From assembly GCA_964531165.1 (NCBI GenBank), contig CAZHEA010000003.1:37645-101644 (forward strand): a stretch of 64,000 nucleotides of DNA, given 5' to 3'. The notes under the pieces were generated by a model, which did no database searches, had not been told where the DNA came from, and worked only from the letters and a program-made list of their open reading frames with translations. This stretch comes from SZUA-229 sp964531165 (lineage in GTDB: Bacteria; Pseudomonadota; Gammaproteobacteria; SZUA-229). Position 1 is the stretch's first letter. Each line of letters starts with the position of its first letter. Made by a program: the position numbers and the translations under genes. This document shows, in pieces, positions 1-8,914 of the stretch.

Positions 1-501
1 ATTACGCGCGGTATTGAGGTTAATAACTAAACGAGTCTGTCCTTTTTTGCGATAGAACTGAATGATGCCGCCATGTTCTACAAAATCGGGAATGTCACTT
101 ACCGTCAACAATGGTTTTTCATGTACGGACTTAAGGATTTTTTTATAATGTTTGCTTTTTGACTTACTTATGTAAAGCATATGGCAGTCGTTTATAGATT
201 GGTTTTCTGTTTTTGACTTAATGCTAACTTGTCTGCCTTTAATGACTTTTCCTTTAAGTCGGATTAAATTTAATTCATTTTTCTGATTGTCAATAATACA
301 TAATACTAATGGACTATTGTTTGGAAATGCTGATTCCGGCCAGGTGGTGAATTTGGCAAAGTTGTAAATAAATGCGGCTTTGAAAAGCGCTTCATCTGAT
401 GCTTTTAGTGTAGGCGAGGCGGCATACAACGTTGTCTTTGTCAGCAATAATATGCTGATAAAAACAAACTTGATAAAAATATGAAAGAGTATCTTTTTCA
501 A
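1..501 (-). CDS. YfiR-family (DUF4154) periplasmic protein, 3' end cut by window edge
   Basis: This reading frame is open on the minus strand from base 501 to the window edge (167 codons, no stop). The N-terminus is a Lys-Lys start, a hydrophobic stretch and an Ala-rich cleavage region, so it is probably exported. The mature part reads like DUF4154/YfiR: an early FKAAFIYNFAKFTTWP segment, a central LCIID strand and a late LTVSDIPDFVEHGGIIQF block followed by LVINL. YfiR of Pseudomonas is a periplasmic repressor of a membrane diguanylate cyclase. The only in-frame start is TTG at 501, with AGG seven bases upstream. A TonB receptor lies just upstream on the same strand. Receptor, YfiR-like protein and a membrane signalling kinase or cyclase often form one cluster, so a sensor may follow beyond base 1 (inference). 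Only the last few residues should be missing. Confidence 0.82.
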   Translation of the reverse strand, partial: MKKILFHIFIKFVFISILLLTKTTLYAASPTLKASDEALFKAAFIYNFAKFTTWPESAFPNNSPLVLCIIDNQKNELNLIRLKGKVIKGRQVSIKSKTENQSINDCHMLYISKSKSKHYKKILKSVHEKPLLTVSDIPDFVEHGGIIQFYRKKGQTRLVINLNTARN

Positions 502-506
502 TTTAT

Positions 507-530
507 AACCTGCACGAATCCTTGCGGGTT
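507..530 (-). promoter_or_regulatory. Hairpin covering the ribosome-binding region of the yfiR-like gene
   Basis: Arms AACCTGCA (507-514) and TGCGGGTT (523-530) pair over eight bases with one G-T pair and an 8-base loop. On the minus strand the hairpin sits immediately before the TTG start at 501, and the AGG that would serve as Shine-Dalgarno lies in its stem. It may limit translation; there is no T-run, so it is not a typical terminator. Function is inference. Confidence 0.3.
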
Positions 531-664
531 AGTAAACCTGCTACTCTGAATATTTTTTGTATCATTATGTTAAAAAAATTAAGCATCCTTATTTTTCAAG
601 CTATCCTGTTTTGTGTAATGGTGTTTTTATAGTCATATTGTTATTATTGTCATTACCAAGAAAA

Positions 665-2758
665 TTAAAACTTGTAACGTATTTCTGCATAGCCGTTACG
701 CTCAGGTAAAGGTAAATCATTGGGGATGGAACGGCCGGTAAACTCACGTGCATCTACATCAAATAAATTTCGAATAGAAACGGCAAACTCCCAACTATCA
801 CTTGCTGCATAGTGTAATGTTGTATCGCTCATAAAGTAGTCGTTAACAGGTGGTCGTAAATCAGGATTGATACCGGCTGTGTTTCGTGGGCGTTCTCCAA
901 TCCAGCTGGACTGTAAATTCCAGTTCCATTTCGGCATAAACCCCCAGTCTAAACGGATATAAGCATCCTGATCTGGCTCCTGAATGGAACGAAAACTAGT
1001 TTCATCCTGTTCGCGTGTAGTGAAGTTGGCATACAGGTTGATGTCATTATTGATCTGCCAGCGAGCCTCGAGTTCAATGCCGCGTATGGCATGATCGCCA
1101 CTATTTTCAAACTTTCCGGTCGTTCTGTTGTTAGTGATAATATCCGTTAGTTGAAAATAGAAAATATTGGCACCTAATTGTAACTTTTTGTTAGCCGCGT
1201 AGGAAAAAGCGACTTCCAGTGTTTCGGAGCGTTCGGGGTCCAGATTAGGGTTCGGCTCAGTAAATGAAGTGCGATCGAACAGTTCGAGATAAGAAGGAGG
1301 TCTGAATGCCTGGCCGTATATGAATTTGGTGGTTAATTTTTCAGTGCTTTGCCAGACTAATGCAAGGCGCGGATTAAAGGTGCCACCAAAATCAGAATAA
1401 TCGTCATAACGTGCACCGGCGGTTAATTGAAGGGTGTTTGAAATTGACCAGATATCCTGTAAATAGACATGGCTGATTTTGCGGGTATCTTCAGGTACAA
1501 AGGCATAAGGTGTATTGGATATATCCACTAAACCTGAGCCGGGTGGTATCGGGTTACCATCCGCACCGATACCGAAATTAACCTTGTGATTAATTGAGTA
1601 CAAATCCTGCCAGGTATAACCTGCGCCAATGCGCACCGCATGATCATTTAAACCAGAATAGAGGGTACTGGCTTCGAAGACTATGCGACGTTCATCTGAG
1701 CGTTGCTGATTAATCTGTCCATCCGGATAGATGTCGCCATTTCCGTCAACATAATCAGGTGGGCGTTCCTGAAAGCCACTGCCGGATGAGTAATTATAGT
1801 GCTGAAAGCGTAATTCCATATCCAGCTCCCAGTTTTCAGTGAAATTACTGTCATTGTATAAAAGATCAATATTCAGTCGGCTATCATCGGCCTGGGTTAG
1901 AGGATCGAGTACGCCAAAGCCGGTTAACCCCGTTTCCAGATTGTTACTACTCATATAGGCTGCATTCATGCGCCAGTTTGCACGGGCAACGGATAAGCGT
2001 ATATCTTTATTCTCCCAGCCATATTGGGCATTACCGGGAGCATAGGATACGTTGCTGTTGTTATTGTTGTCCTCCGAGGTCTGCCCATCTTCTGTTATAA
2101 GGGGGTTATATCCATCGGTTGCGGAAATATTGGCGGTGAAGTTAACGTTAAACCCGCTATAAATATCACCATGCTGTAACCAGGCTGATTTTGTATTAAA
2201 GCTTCCTGTTCGGATACCGGCTTCGGTATTTTCAATTTTTGCTGCTGCTTTGGTTATGACATTGATGACGCCAGCAGATGCATCGGCACCAAATAAAGCG
2301 GATCCCGGGCCGCGAATAATCTCAACTCGTTCAATTGCACTGGCTGGAAGACCTTTCCAGAAAATACCGAAATTCCATACCAGATCAACCATCGAGTTTC
2401 CATCAATCATCATCAGGGTCTGAGTGCCCTTGGCCCCTCTGAACTGTACAATCGGTCGGTTTCCAAACTGGCTAATTCTGACATGTAAGCCGGGTACACC
2501 CTCAAGGACTTCAACAAGATTAGTCGCACCGGTGGCTTTAATATCATCAGCCGTTATCAGGGTAACAACCGCCGGTGCCTTGGTGGTGGTTTGCTTGGAT
2601 GCGGTGGCTATAGTAGTTTCTAGACTGATAAGGTCTTCAAGACTGAGTGAAATAAAATGCTCAAACCTGTCATCAGTATTGTTTTCGGCATAAAGAGGCT
2701 GTGCAGAGCTATATAGAACTGTTATTAACACGCTCAAAGTCACGCTGCGTTTAAGCAT
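665..2758 (-). CDS. TonB-dependent outer-membrane receptor
   Basis: Outer-membrane gated channel for energy-dependent uptake of a scarce ligand, driven by TonB-ExbBD. With the start at 2758 it is 697 residues. The chosen ATG has AGG six bases upstream and begins a clean signal peptide (MLKRSVTLSVLITVLYSSAQ, ending PLYA). An ATG at 2788 would add ten residues and has no clear ribosome site. The plug domain follows (about residues 60-170), with IERVEIIRGPGSALFG and ASAGVINVIT. The rest is a beta-barrel of alternating aromatic strands ending in AEIRYKF, with the C-terminal Phe typical of these barrels. The SLEDLISLETTIATASK stretch before the plug is typical of receptors that accompany YfiR-like proteins, and one follows 163 bases downstream. 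The ligand cannot be told from sequence, and no riboswitch was recognised upstream. Confidence 0.93.
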   Translation of the reverse strand: MLKRSVTLSVLITVLYSSAQPLYAENNTDDRFEHFISLSLEDLISLETTIATASKQTTTKAPAVVTLITADDIKATGATNLVEVLEGVPGLHVRISQFGNRPIVQFRGAKGTQTLMMIDGNSMVDLVWNFGIFWKGLPASAIERVEIIRGPGSALFGADASAGVINVITKAAAKIENTEAGIRTGSFNTKSAWLQHGDIYSGFNVNFTANISATDGYNPLITEDGQTSEDNNNNSNVSYAPGNAQYGWENKDIRLSVARANWRMNAAYMSSNNLETGLTGFGVLDPLTQADDSRLNIDLLYNDSNFTENWELDMELRFQHYNYSSGSGFQERPPDYVDGNGDIYPDGQINQQRSDERRIVFEASTLYSGLNDHAVRIGAGYTWQDLYSINHKVNFGIGADGNPIPPGSGLVDISNTPYAFVPEDTRKISHVYLQDIWSISNTLQLTAGARYDDYSDFGGTFNPRLALVWQSTEKLTTKFIYGQAFRPPSYLELFDRTSFTEPNPNLDPERSETLEVAFSYAANKKLQLGANIFYFQLTDIITNNRTTGKFENSGDHAIRGIELEARWQINNDINLYANFTTREQDETSFRSIQEPDQDAYIRLDWGFMPKWNWNLQSSWIGERPRNTAGINPDLRPPVNDYFMSDTTLHYAASDSWEFAVSIRNLFDVDAREFTGRSIPNDLPLPERNGYAEIRYKF

Positions 2759-3065
2759 AAAAAGCCTGACGCATTCGTTAATATTCATGTGTGTTACCCG
2801 CGTTTATTTGGGGTGCTGAAGCAGTGACGGAATTAAATTGATAGAGTGATTGGATTACGAGTAATTTGAGGCGTTGTCTGTATAAAAATTGAACCACTTT
2901 TCTACCTGAATCTTCATATTTATAAAATTGTTGTCCATATAATATAAATAGTACATATGAACTGATTTAATTATAGTCCAAGTTTAAAATTGTGTATGAA
3001 AGTTTGTTGTAATTTAATGGCATTGAGTGTGTTTATTCTGAGAACAGGCAAAAAGTACAAACGCA

Positions 3066-5381
3066 CTATTTAGGTGCGCTTTGGTTACGTAGCTGCTGAG
3101 AAAAAATATCAGGATCAGTTGTCGGTAGCTTACATGCCCCATATTCACAAACATAGGCGGTGGATTTATTATTTATCGCTACTTTACCTTTTGCGATTGC
3201 TATTATCCTGCTCTGAGTCTCAAGGTCGTCTCCTTGTGTCATAACCGACAGGGTATGGTTGGGTAAAAAATGCTCACGGAGTGAATCAAGCATCAACTGC
3301 CCCTTAGAACTATTATCAGCTGGGTTAATAATAACAATTTCCTTTGCACTATCGTAGTAAAAATCAATAGCCAGTAGCATCTTTGAGAGGGCCATTGGAT
3401 TATTGTTTAAAATAGATGAAAAATACTGCAGTGTTTTTTCGGCACGTTTTTGATAACGGGTGTTCGAGGTGAATTGCGATAATCTGAGTAAATTAAGTAC
3501 CTGTACTGAGTTTCCAGATGGTAGTGCACCGTCATAGCCGGGCTTTTCACGTGACAGCAGTTTCTCATGATTATTTCCAGTCATGTAATAACCACCATGG
3601 GTACTATCTTCGTAGTGTGTTTCTAAAATAGCATCGAGCTTGCTGGCTTCAAGTACCCAGTAAATGTTATGAGTGGTTTCATATAGATCAAGTAAACCAG
3701 CTATCAAAAAAGCGTAATCATCAAGATAGGCGTTATGCGTTGCCTGTTTATGATGATAACTTCGATATAGTTTGCCATTGTAATATAAGTTTTTAAGAAT
3801 AAAGTTTGCAGCTTCAACCGCTTGCTGAGTATATTGTTTATTGTTGAGCACAAAACCGGCCTTTGCAAATGCAGAAATCATCAGGCCATTCCAGGCCGTA
3901 ATAATTTTTTCATCTCTCAATGGAGAAGGCCTTTTGTTGCGGCTTTGATAGAGCAGGTGCCTTGAGTCTAAAAGTAATACTTTTAATGTGTCGATTTTAA
4001 TATTATTTAGTTTTGAAAATTCGCTTAAGGAGACCGGGGTATTTAAAATGTTACGGCTCTCAAAGTTACCGTTTTCAGATGTTGCATAATATTGACTGAA
4101 AATAGCAAAACGTTGTTTGCCTAATATGCTTAGTAGTTCATGGTTATCCCAGGTGAAATAATAACCTTCTTCCGTATGTAATGAAGGTGTTAGACTATCC
4201 GCATCGGTTGCTGAATAAAAGCCACCCTGATCTGATGTCATTTCGCGAATGATGTAGTTCAGAGTTTCCTCAACAATACGTTTGAAATTGTGGTTTCTGG
4301 TCAGTTGATACGCTTCAAGATAATCAATACTTAATAGTGCATTGTCATAAAGCATTTTTTCAAAATGCGGAACTAGCCATTCATTGTCTGTGGAATAGCG
4401 ATGAAAACCTCCGCCAATCTGATCGTAAATTCCACCACTGGCCATTTTGGTTAGTGTAAGATTTACAATATTTAAAATGTCTTTATCACCCGTTTGAAGA
4501 TAGCTACGCAGTAAAAAACCAACAGGTGTGGTGCTGGGGAATTTAGGAGCGTGACCAATACCGCCATAAAAACTATCAAAATTAGCTTTATAATATGCCG
4601 CTGCAAGTTTCATAGTGTCGGGACCGGGCAATGTTGTGCCAGCGATTGAAACTAAATTATCCTGTAAAGTACGAGTGATTATTTTACTGGTTTCAGTGAT
4701 TTTATCGGGTTGTAAAATATAAATTTGTTTTAACTGCGTTAACAAGCTTAACAGACCGATATTTGCACCCCGGTCACCATCTCTTGCAGGAAAATAAGTG
4801 CCACCATAAAAAGGCTCCCGCTCTGGTGTTAGCCAGACGTTCATTGGCCAGCCACCGTTCTGGCCCATTGCATGAAGTGCTGCCATATATACAGCATCGA
4901 TATCCGGGCGCTGCTCACGGTCAACCTTTATTGCAATATAGTTTTGATTAATAAATGTTGCAATTTCAAGATCTTCAAATGATTCTTCCTCCATCACGTG
5001 GCACCAGTGACAGGTTGAGTAACCGACACTTAGAAGTACCGGCAGATTGAGCTTTTTTGCAGCTTTAAACGCCTCATCTCCCCATGGATACCAGTTAACT
5101 GGATTATGAGCATGCTGTAAAAGGTAGGGGCTGGTTTGTAGAAAAAGTCGATTGGTATATTTTGCTTTGCCCGTTGAAGTAAGGTGTTTGGTTCGCGGCT
5201 TATAGTCGGTCCCCCGTTGTTGCTGTGTTTTTAACAGTTTGCTGATGAGCTGTGGAGTATATTTTTCTATTCCTGGTGGAGTGCCGTTAAAACTTTCAGA
5301 TTTGACATCTGCGTAACACAGCTCAGTTACGCTAAGCAGTATGAATATGATGGACGAAATATAGCTAAGCAGTGATATCAT
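3066..5381 (-). CDS. Exported DUF255/thioredoxin-fold protein (YyaL/SSP411 family)
   Basis: A 771-residue protein with an N-terminal signal peptide (hydrophobic residues 3-20). The thioredoxin-like DUF255 domain starts near residue 78 and carries SPYLLQHAHNPVNWYPW and YSTCHWCHVM, a CxxC pair at 124-127. KVDREQRPDID and the GGWPMNVWLTPE motif follow. The remainder is an alpha/alpha six-barrel-like region (GGGFHRYSTDNEWLVPHFEK, ITAWNGLMISAFAKAG, GALPSGNSVQVLNLLRL) seen in the whole YyaL/spermatogenesis-associated protein 20 family. The biochemical role of the family is not settled; a redox or sugar-epimerase-like role has been suggested from folds. Most family members are cytosolic, so the signal peptide is notable. 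It is apparently monocistronic, divergent from the metallo-hydrolase at 5624. Confidence 0.9.
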   Translation of the reverse strand: MISLLSYISSIIFILLSVTELCYADVKSESFNGTPPGIEKYTPQLISKLLKTQQQRGTDYKPRTKHLTSTGKAKYTNRLFLQTSPYLLQHAHNPVNWYPWGDEAFKAAKKLNLPVLLSVGYSTCHWCHVMEEESFEDLEIATFINQNYIAIKVDREQRPDIDAVYMAALHAMGQNGGWPMNVWLTPEREPFYGGTYFPARDGDRGANIGLLSLLTQLKQIYILQPDKITETSKIITRTLQDNLVSIAGTTLPGPDTMKLAAAYYKANFDSFYGGIGHAPKFPSTTPVGFLLRSYLQTGDKDILNIVNLTLTKMASGGIYDQIGGGFHRYSTDNEWLVPHFEKMLYDNALLSIDYLEAYQLTRNHNFKRIVEETLNYIIREMTSDQGGFYSATDADSLTPSLHTEEGYYFTWDNHELLSILGKQRFAIFSQYYATSENGNFESRNILNTPVSLSEFSKLNNIKIDTLKVLLLDSRHLLYQSRNKRPSPLRDEKIITAWNGLMISAFAKAGFVLNNKQYTQQAVEAANFILKNLYYNGKLYRSYHHKQATHNAYLDDYAFLIAGLLDLYETTHNIYWVLEASKLDAILETHYEDSTHGGYYMTGNNHEKLLSREKPGYDGALPSGNSVQVLNLLRLSQFTSNTRYQKRAEKTLQYFSSILNNNPMALSKMLLAIDFYYDSAKEIVIINPADNSSKGQLMLDSLREHFLPNHTLSVMTQGDDLETQSRIIAIAKGKVAINNKSTAYVCEYGACKLPTTDPDIFSQQLRNQSAPK

Positions 5382-5623
5382 AGGTACTTGTCAATAGAGT
5401 TTAATAATGATGAAAAGATAAGCATATTAATGCTCACGTATTTAATAATACAGGTGAAGGCTTTGAAATACTATTATATAGCGTCATAACAGGCTAACTA
5501 CGTCATTGCAATAGTGCTGCTATAATCGCAAATTTTCTATTGTTAGCGTAATACGCTATGCTGATATTATTTTCTAATGACGTTTTATCTGTTTTAAGCA
5601 GAAAATTATAAAGGATACTATTA

Positions 5624-6535
5624 ATGAAATTTTACCAGAAAATACTCATATCGATATTCGTTACAGTAAATTTATATAGCACTGTCGTATCAGCTAAAGC
5701 AATAAATGATGAATATAGTGATGTAGACATTAAAACCATTAATCTGGGGCATGGTATTTATATGCTAATGGGTAAGGGTGGAAATATTGGTGTGTCAGTT
5801 GGTGATGATGGCGTATTCATGATTGATGACCAGTTCGCACCACTAACAGAAAAAATTAAACAGGCAATATCTGAAATTACAGATAAACCTATCCGCTTTA
5901 TGATAAATACGCATTGGCATTATGATCATACAGGCGGTAATGAAAATTTAGGGCAGGACGGTGTTGTTATTGTCGCACATGATAATGTATATAAACGTAT
6001 GAGTAAGGATGGGTTTATAAAGGCATTTAATAAAAAAATACCGGCGGCAGTCGATGTTGCGCTACCTGTGATCACCTTTAATGATGAAATTACTTTTCAT
6101 CTTAATCAGCAGGATATAGAAGTTATTCATCAACAAAATGCCCATACTGACGGTGACAGTATCGTGATTTTTAAATCTGCCAATGTTGTGCATATGGGGG
6201 ATACTTTTTTTAATGGTATGTACCCGTTTATCGATGCTTCAAGTGAAGGCAGCATCGCAGGTATGATTAAGTCGGTAGATTTTGTGCTGACAATGGTTGA
6301 TGACAAAACTAGCATTATACCCGGACATGGTCCATTAGGTGATAAACGCTCACTAAAGGAATACAGGGAAATGTTAGTCACCGTTGAGGCGCGTATGCAA
6401 AAGTTGATGGATGAAGGTAAATCAATGCAACAGATTATAGCGCTTAAACCTAATGCAGACCTGGATAAAAAATGGGGTGCAGGTTTTTTAAACGCTGAAG
6501 TATTTCTAAAAATATTGAATTCAGCTATGCCTTAA
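5624..6535 (+). CDS. Periplasmic metallo-beta-lactamase-fold hydrolase
   Basis: A 303-residue protein with an N-terminal signal peptide (about residues 1-24, ending VVSAKA). The zinc-site motif HWHYDH occupies 97-102 (H97, H99, D101, H102). Further ligands are H174 in AHTDGDS, D193 in MGDTFF and H235 in PGHGP, so the dinuclear metal site appears complete. The family includes B-class beta-lactamases, SoxH-like proteins and quinoprotein relay-type MBL proteins. Length and motifs fit the general secreted MBL group rather than a proven lactamase, so the substrate is unknown. AAGGA lies a normal distance before the ATG. The gene stands alone between two oppositely oriented genes. Confidence 0.9.
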   Translation: MKFYQKILISIFVTVNLYSTVVSAKAINDEYSDVDIKTINLGHGIYMLMGKGGNIGVSVGDDGVFMIDDQFAPLTEKIKQAISEITDKPIRFMINTHWHYDHTGGNENLGQDGVVIVAHDNVYKRMSKDGFIKAFNKKIPAAVDVALPVITFNDEITFHLNQQDIEVIHQQNAHTDGDSIVIFKSANVVHMGDTFFNGMYPFIDASSEGSIAGMIKSVDFVLTMVDDKTSIIPGHGPLGDKRSLKEYREMLVTVEARMQKLMDEGKSMQQIIALKPNADLDKKWGAGFLNAEVFLKILNSAMP

Positions 6536-6587
6536 TCGTTGGGGTTCAGTTGTGATTTATGGCTTATCTGTATATCGGCGTTTTATC

Positions 6588-7208
6588 TTAGGTAAGGCTT
6601 TTTAATAGTCTGTTTAATTTTTTTAAGTCCTGAGCGATATCTATATCCTGGTGGATAAACTTATCAGTGGTGATGATCTCTCTGACTGCTGTTGAATGAT
6701 TTCTTATTATAGATTTAGCACCAGTGTCTCCAGTGAGTTTGCTAAGTTCTGTGTAGTAACGTTTGCCAAAGTAGACGGGATGGCCGGGTTTACTATTGAA
6801 TACGGGTAAGATAATAGCATTATTAGTGGCATTATTTGCCTTGTCGAGTATGGTTTTATAAGTCTGTTGTTTTATGAGTGGCATATCACCGAGACAGAAT
6901 AACCATCCGTCTTGCTTTGGACAACATTTAACCACATGGGAAATCGTCTTCCCTAACCCGGTGTTTTCTCCGTCAGGTATAATTAAATGCCTGATGTTAT
7001 ATTTATCAGCCGTTTTTATTAATGTTGAATTGTTTTCATTTATGGCGATCAGTACATTAGGCGTAATATTGTTAATGACCCTGCAGATGTATATAGCCAT
7101 GGGTAGACTATTTATTTGTATCCGTGTCTTATCACTATTAAACCGGTTACTTTTACCGGCGGCAAGGACGATGGCCTGAATGTCATTATCAATGTTTTTA
7201 TCGGCCAT
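6588..7208 (-). CDS. MobA/MocA-like nucleotidyltransferase for molybdenum cofactor
   Basis: A 206-residue NTP-transferase. The signature is LAAGKSNRFNSDK (residues 16-27 region: the LAAGxSxR loop that binds the nucleotide, then a conserved Lys). A later LGDMPLI holds the metal-binding Asp, and GHPVYF follows. MocA-type enzymes attach CMP to molybdopterin to make the dinucleotide cofactor of xanthine-oxidase-family hydroxylases. MobA attaches GMP. It overlaps the xdhC start by 11 bases and lies next to a xanthine-oxidase-family enzyme, so the MocA (cytidylyl) role is the better guess. Specificity cannot be proved from the sequence. Confidence 0.85.
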   Translation of the reverse strand: MADKNIDNDIQAIVLAAGKSNRFNSDKTRIQINSLPMAIYICRVINNITPNVLIAINENNSTLIKTADKYNIRHLIIPDGENTGLGKTISHVVKCCPKQDGWLFCLGDMPLIKQQTYKTILDKANNATNNAIILPVFNSKPGHPVYFGKRYYTELSKLTGDTGAKSIIRNHSTAVREIITTDKFIHQDIDIAQDLKKLNRLLKSLT

Positions 7209-8169
7209 TATTTTTTGGTCGGTTTTTCAAGCTAATTAATTCAGCAAAAATCGATATGGCTATTTCTGCTGGTGTTCTACTTGATATGTCAAGTCCAATA
7301 GGGGCGTGAAGTTTATTGATGTCATTGTCGTTTAAATCTAAATATTGTAGTCGTTTAATTCTTGCGGTATTACTCTTTTTCGAACCGATGGCACCAACAT
7401 AAAACAGATCAAGTTCGAGTGCCGTCATTAATGCCATATCGTCTAGCTTAGGGTCATGACTTAGCGAGAGTACAATGCTGAATGTATCGTTTGCAAATTT
7501 TCTTACCGCATCATCCGGCATCAGTCGAGTCAGGTTGCAATCCTGATTTTGCCATGCAAGTCTATAGTCTTCCCTGGGCTCGCAAATGGTAAGCTTAAAT
7601 TCAAGCATTTGTGCAAGCGGTAGAATATAACTGGCAATTTGATTGGCGCCAATCACTAAAATTTTCCAGGCTGGTCCGAAGGTTTTAATCAGTGTTATGT
7701 CGTCATAGAAAAAATCTTCGGTATTTTTATCGGCTATATCTAATGATGAGGTTTGGTTTTGTATATCGAGTATGCGGCAAACCCGATTACCCGCATTTAA
7801 TAAATCAAGAATACGTATAAATTGTTCTCTATATGTGATTTTTTCAACACAGATAACTAATGATGCGCCACAGGGAATATTGATCTTAATGTTTTCTTCA
7901 TTGGCAGAGTAATGTAAAGTTTTTATATATGAATCATCGAAAAAACCGTGCTTATGCTTGAGCTGCAGATCATCTTCAATGCAGCCACCTGAAACCGATC
8001 CGTAAATGTGGTTATGCTGGCTAATTATCATTAAAGACCCGGCTGGACGTGCAGATGATCCCCAGGTTTTAACGACTGTGCATAGTAATAGATATGAGTC
8101 TGAGCCCGAGGCTAGTAACTCAATTGACTTTTTGATGATTTCTTTATCTGCGTATTCGGTAGCTACCAT
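7198..8169 (-). CDS. xdhC: XdhC/CoxI-family molybdenum cofactor insertion protein
   Basis: A 323-residue XdhC/CoxI protein. The N-terminal XdhC domain has TVVKTWGSSARPAGSLMII and SVSGGCIEDDL, with a conserved Cys in the GGC motif that helps bind the cofactor. The C-terminal Rossmann-like domain has PAWKILVIGANQIASYI and later VGAIGSKKSNTAR followed by APIGLDISSRTPAEIAISI. XdhC proteins bind molybdenum cofactor, support its sulfuration and deliver it to xanthine-oxidase-family apoenzymes. It is co-transcribed with the MocA-like gene (11-base overlap) and divergent from the hydroxylase subunits at 8429 and 8907, its likely clients. Confidence 0.93.
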   Translation of the reverse strand: MVATEYADKEIIKKSIELLASGSDSYLLLCTVVKTWGSSARPAGSLMIISQHNHIYGSVSGGCIEDDLQLKHKHGFFDDSYIKTLHYSANEENIKINIPCGASLVICVEKITYREQFIRILDLLNAGNRVCRILDIQNQTSSLDIADKNTEDFFYDDITLIKTFGPAWKILVIGANQIASYILPLAQMLEFKLTICEPREDYRLAWQNQDCNLTRLMPDDAVRKFANDTFSIVLSLSHDPKLDDMALMTALELDLFYVGAIGSKKSNTARIKRLQYLDLNDNDINKLHAPIGLDISSRTPAEIAISIFAELISLKNRPKNNGR

Positions 8170-8428
8170 CGCATGTCTGCCATTTTATCCTGTATTTATA
8201 CGATTGATTCTAATGTTGAAGCTGGGTATTATCGATATTCACATGAATTTAACTAATGAAATATATGTATCCATGTGGTAATTTAGTTTAAGGATTCCAG
8301 GTGTTCATTTAAGAATATAAAGCAATTTAATACTTAAATACATAATATCTTAACAACGGATTTTAATGTTAGTCATAATCGCTTAATGCCTGGATAATTT
8401 TCATAACTCAGTATACATAATCATTATT

Positions 8429-8914
8429 ATGCAAACTACAAATACATATACCTTTAGCGTAAATAAACAGTCTTATACTCTCGAATTGCCCGCTGATATT
8501 CCATTGTTATGGGTGCTGCGCGATTATATAAAGTTGCCCGGAACTAAATACGGCTGCGGTATTGGTGCATGCGGGGCTTGTATGGTATTGGTTTCAGATC
8601 AATTGACACAATCTTGTTTGATTACGGCTGAGCAATTCAAAGATAAAAATATTACAACCATTGAAGGTTTAGCTAATGATAGTCTGCATAAAGTTCAGCA
8701 GGCCTGGCTGGATAATGGCGTTGTTCAATGTGGTTATTGCCAGTCTGGACAAATCATGGCAGCAGTGTCATTAATGAATTTGAAAACGCCACCTGATCAT
8801 CTTCAAATAAAAAGCGTAATGTCGAAAGTTCTGTGTCGTTGTGGTACTTATCCGCGTATTAATAAAGCGCTTGTTAATTTACTTGAGTCAGATGAAAGTA
8901 ATGCCAATGAATAA
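8429..8914 (+). CDS. iorA: 2Fe-2S subunit of a molybdenum hydroxylase (IorA-like)
   Basis: A 161-residue small iron-sulfur subunit. The N-terminal plant-type ferredoxin domain binds one cluster through C43, C48, C51 and C63 (YGCGIGACGACMV). The C-terminal helical domain binds the second through C101, C104, C136 and C138 (CGYCQSGQ and CRCGTYPR). All eight ligands are present. It passes electrons from the molybdenum centre of the next gene product to an outside acceptor, as in isoquinoline 1-oxidoreductase and related two-subunit aldehyde or N-heterocycle dehydrogenases. There is no FAD subunit, which fits this class. Its stop overlaps the start of the large subunit. Confidence 0.93.
   Translation: MQTTNTYTFSVNKQSYTLELPADIPLLWVLRDYIKLPGTKYGCGIGACGACMVLVSDQLTQSCLITAEQFKDKNITTIEGLANDSLHKVQQAWLDNGVVQCGYCQSGQIMAAVSLMNLKTPPDHLQIKSVMSKVLCRCGTYPRINKALVNLLESDESNANE

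Noticed and set aside
2789..3065. Cobalamin or other riboswitch before the TonB receptor
   Set aside because: No conserved B12-box-like sequence was recognised in this 277-base AT-rich gap.
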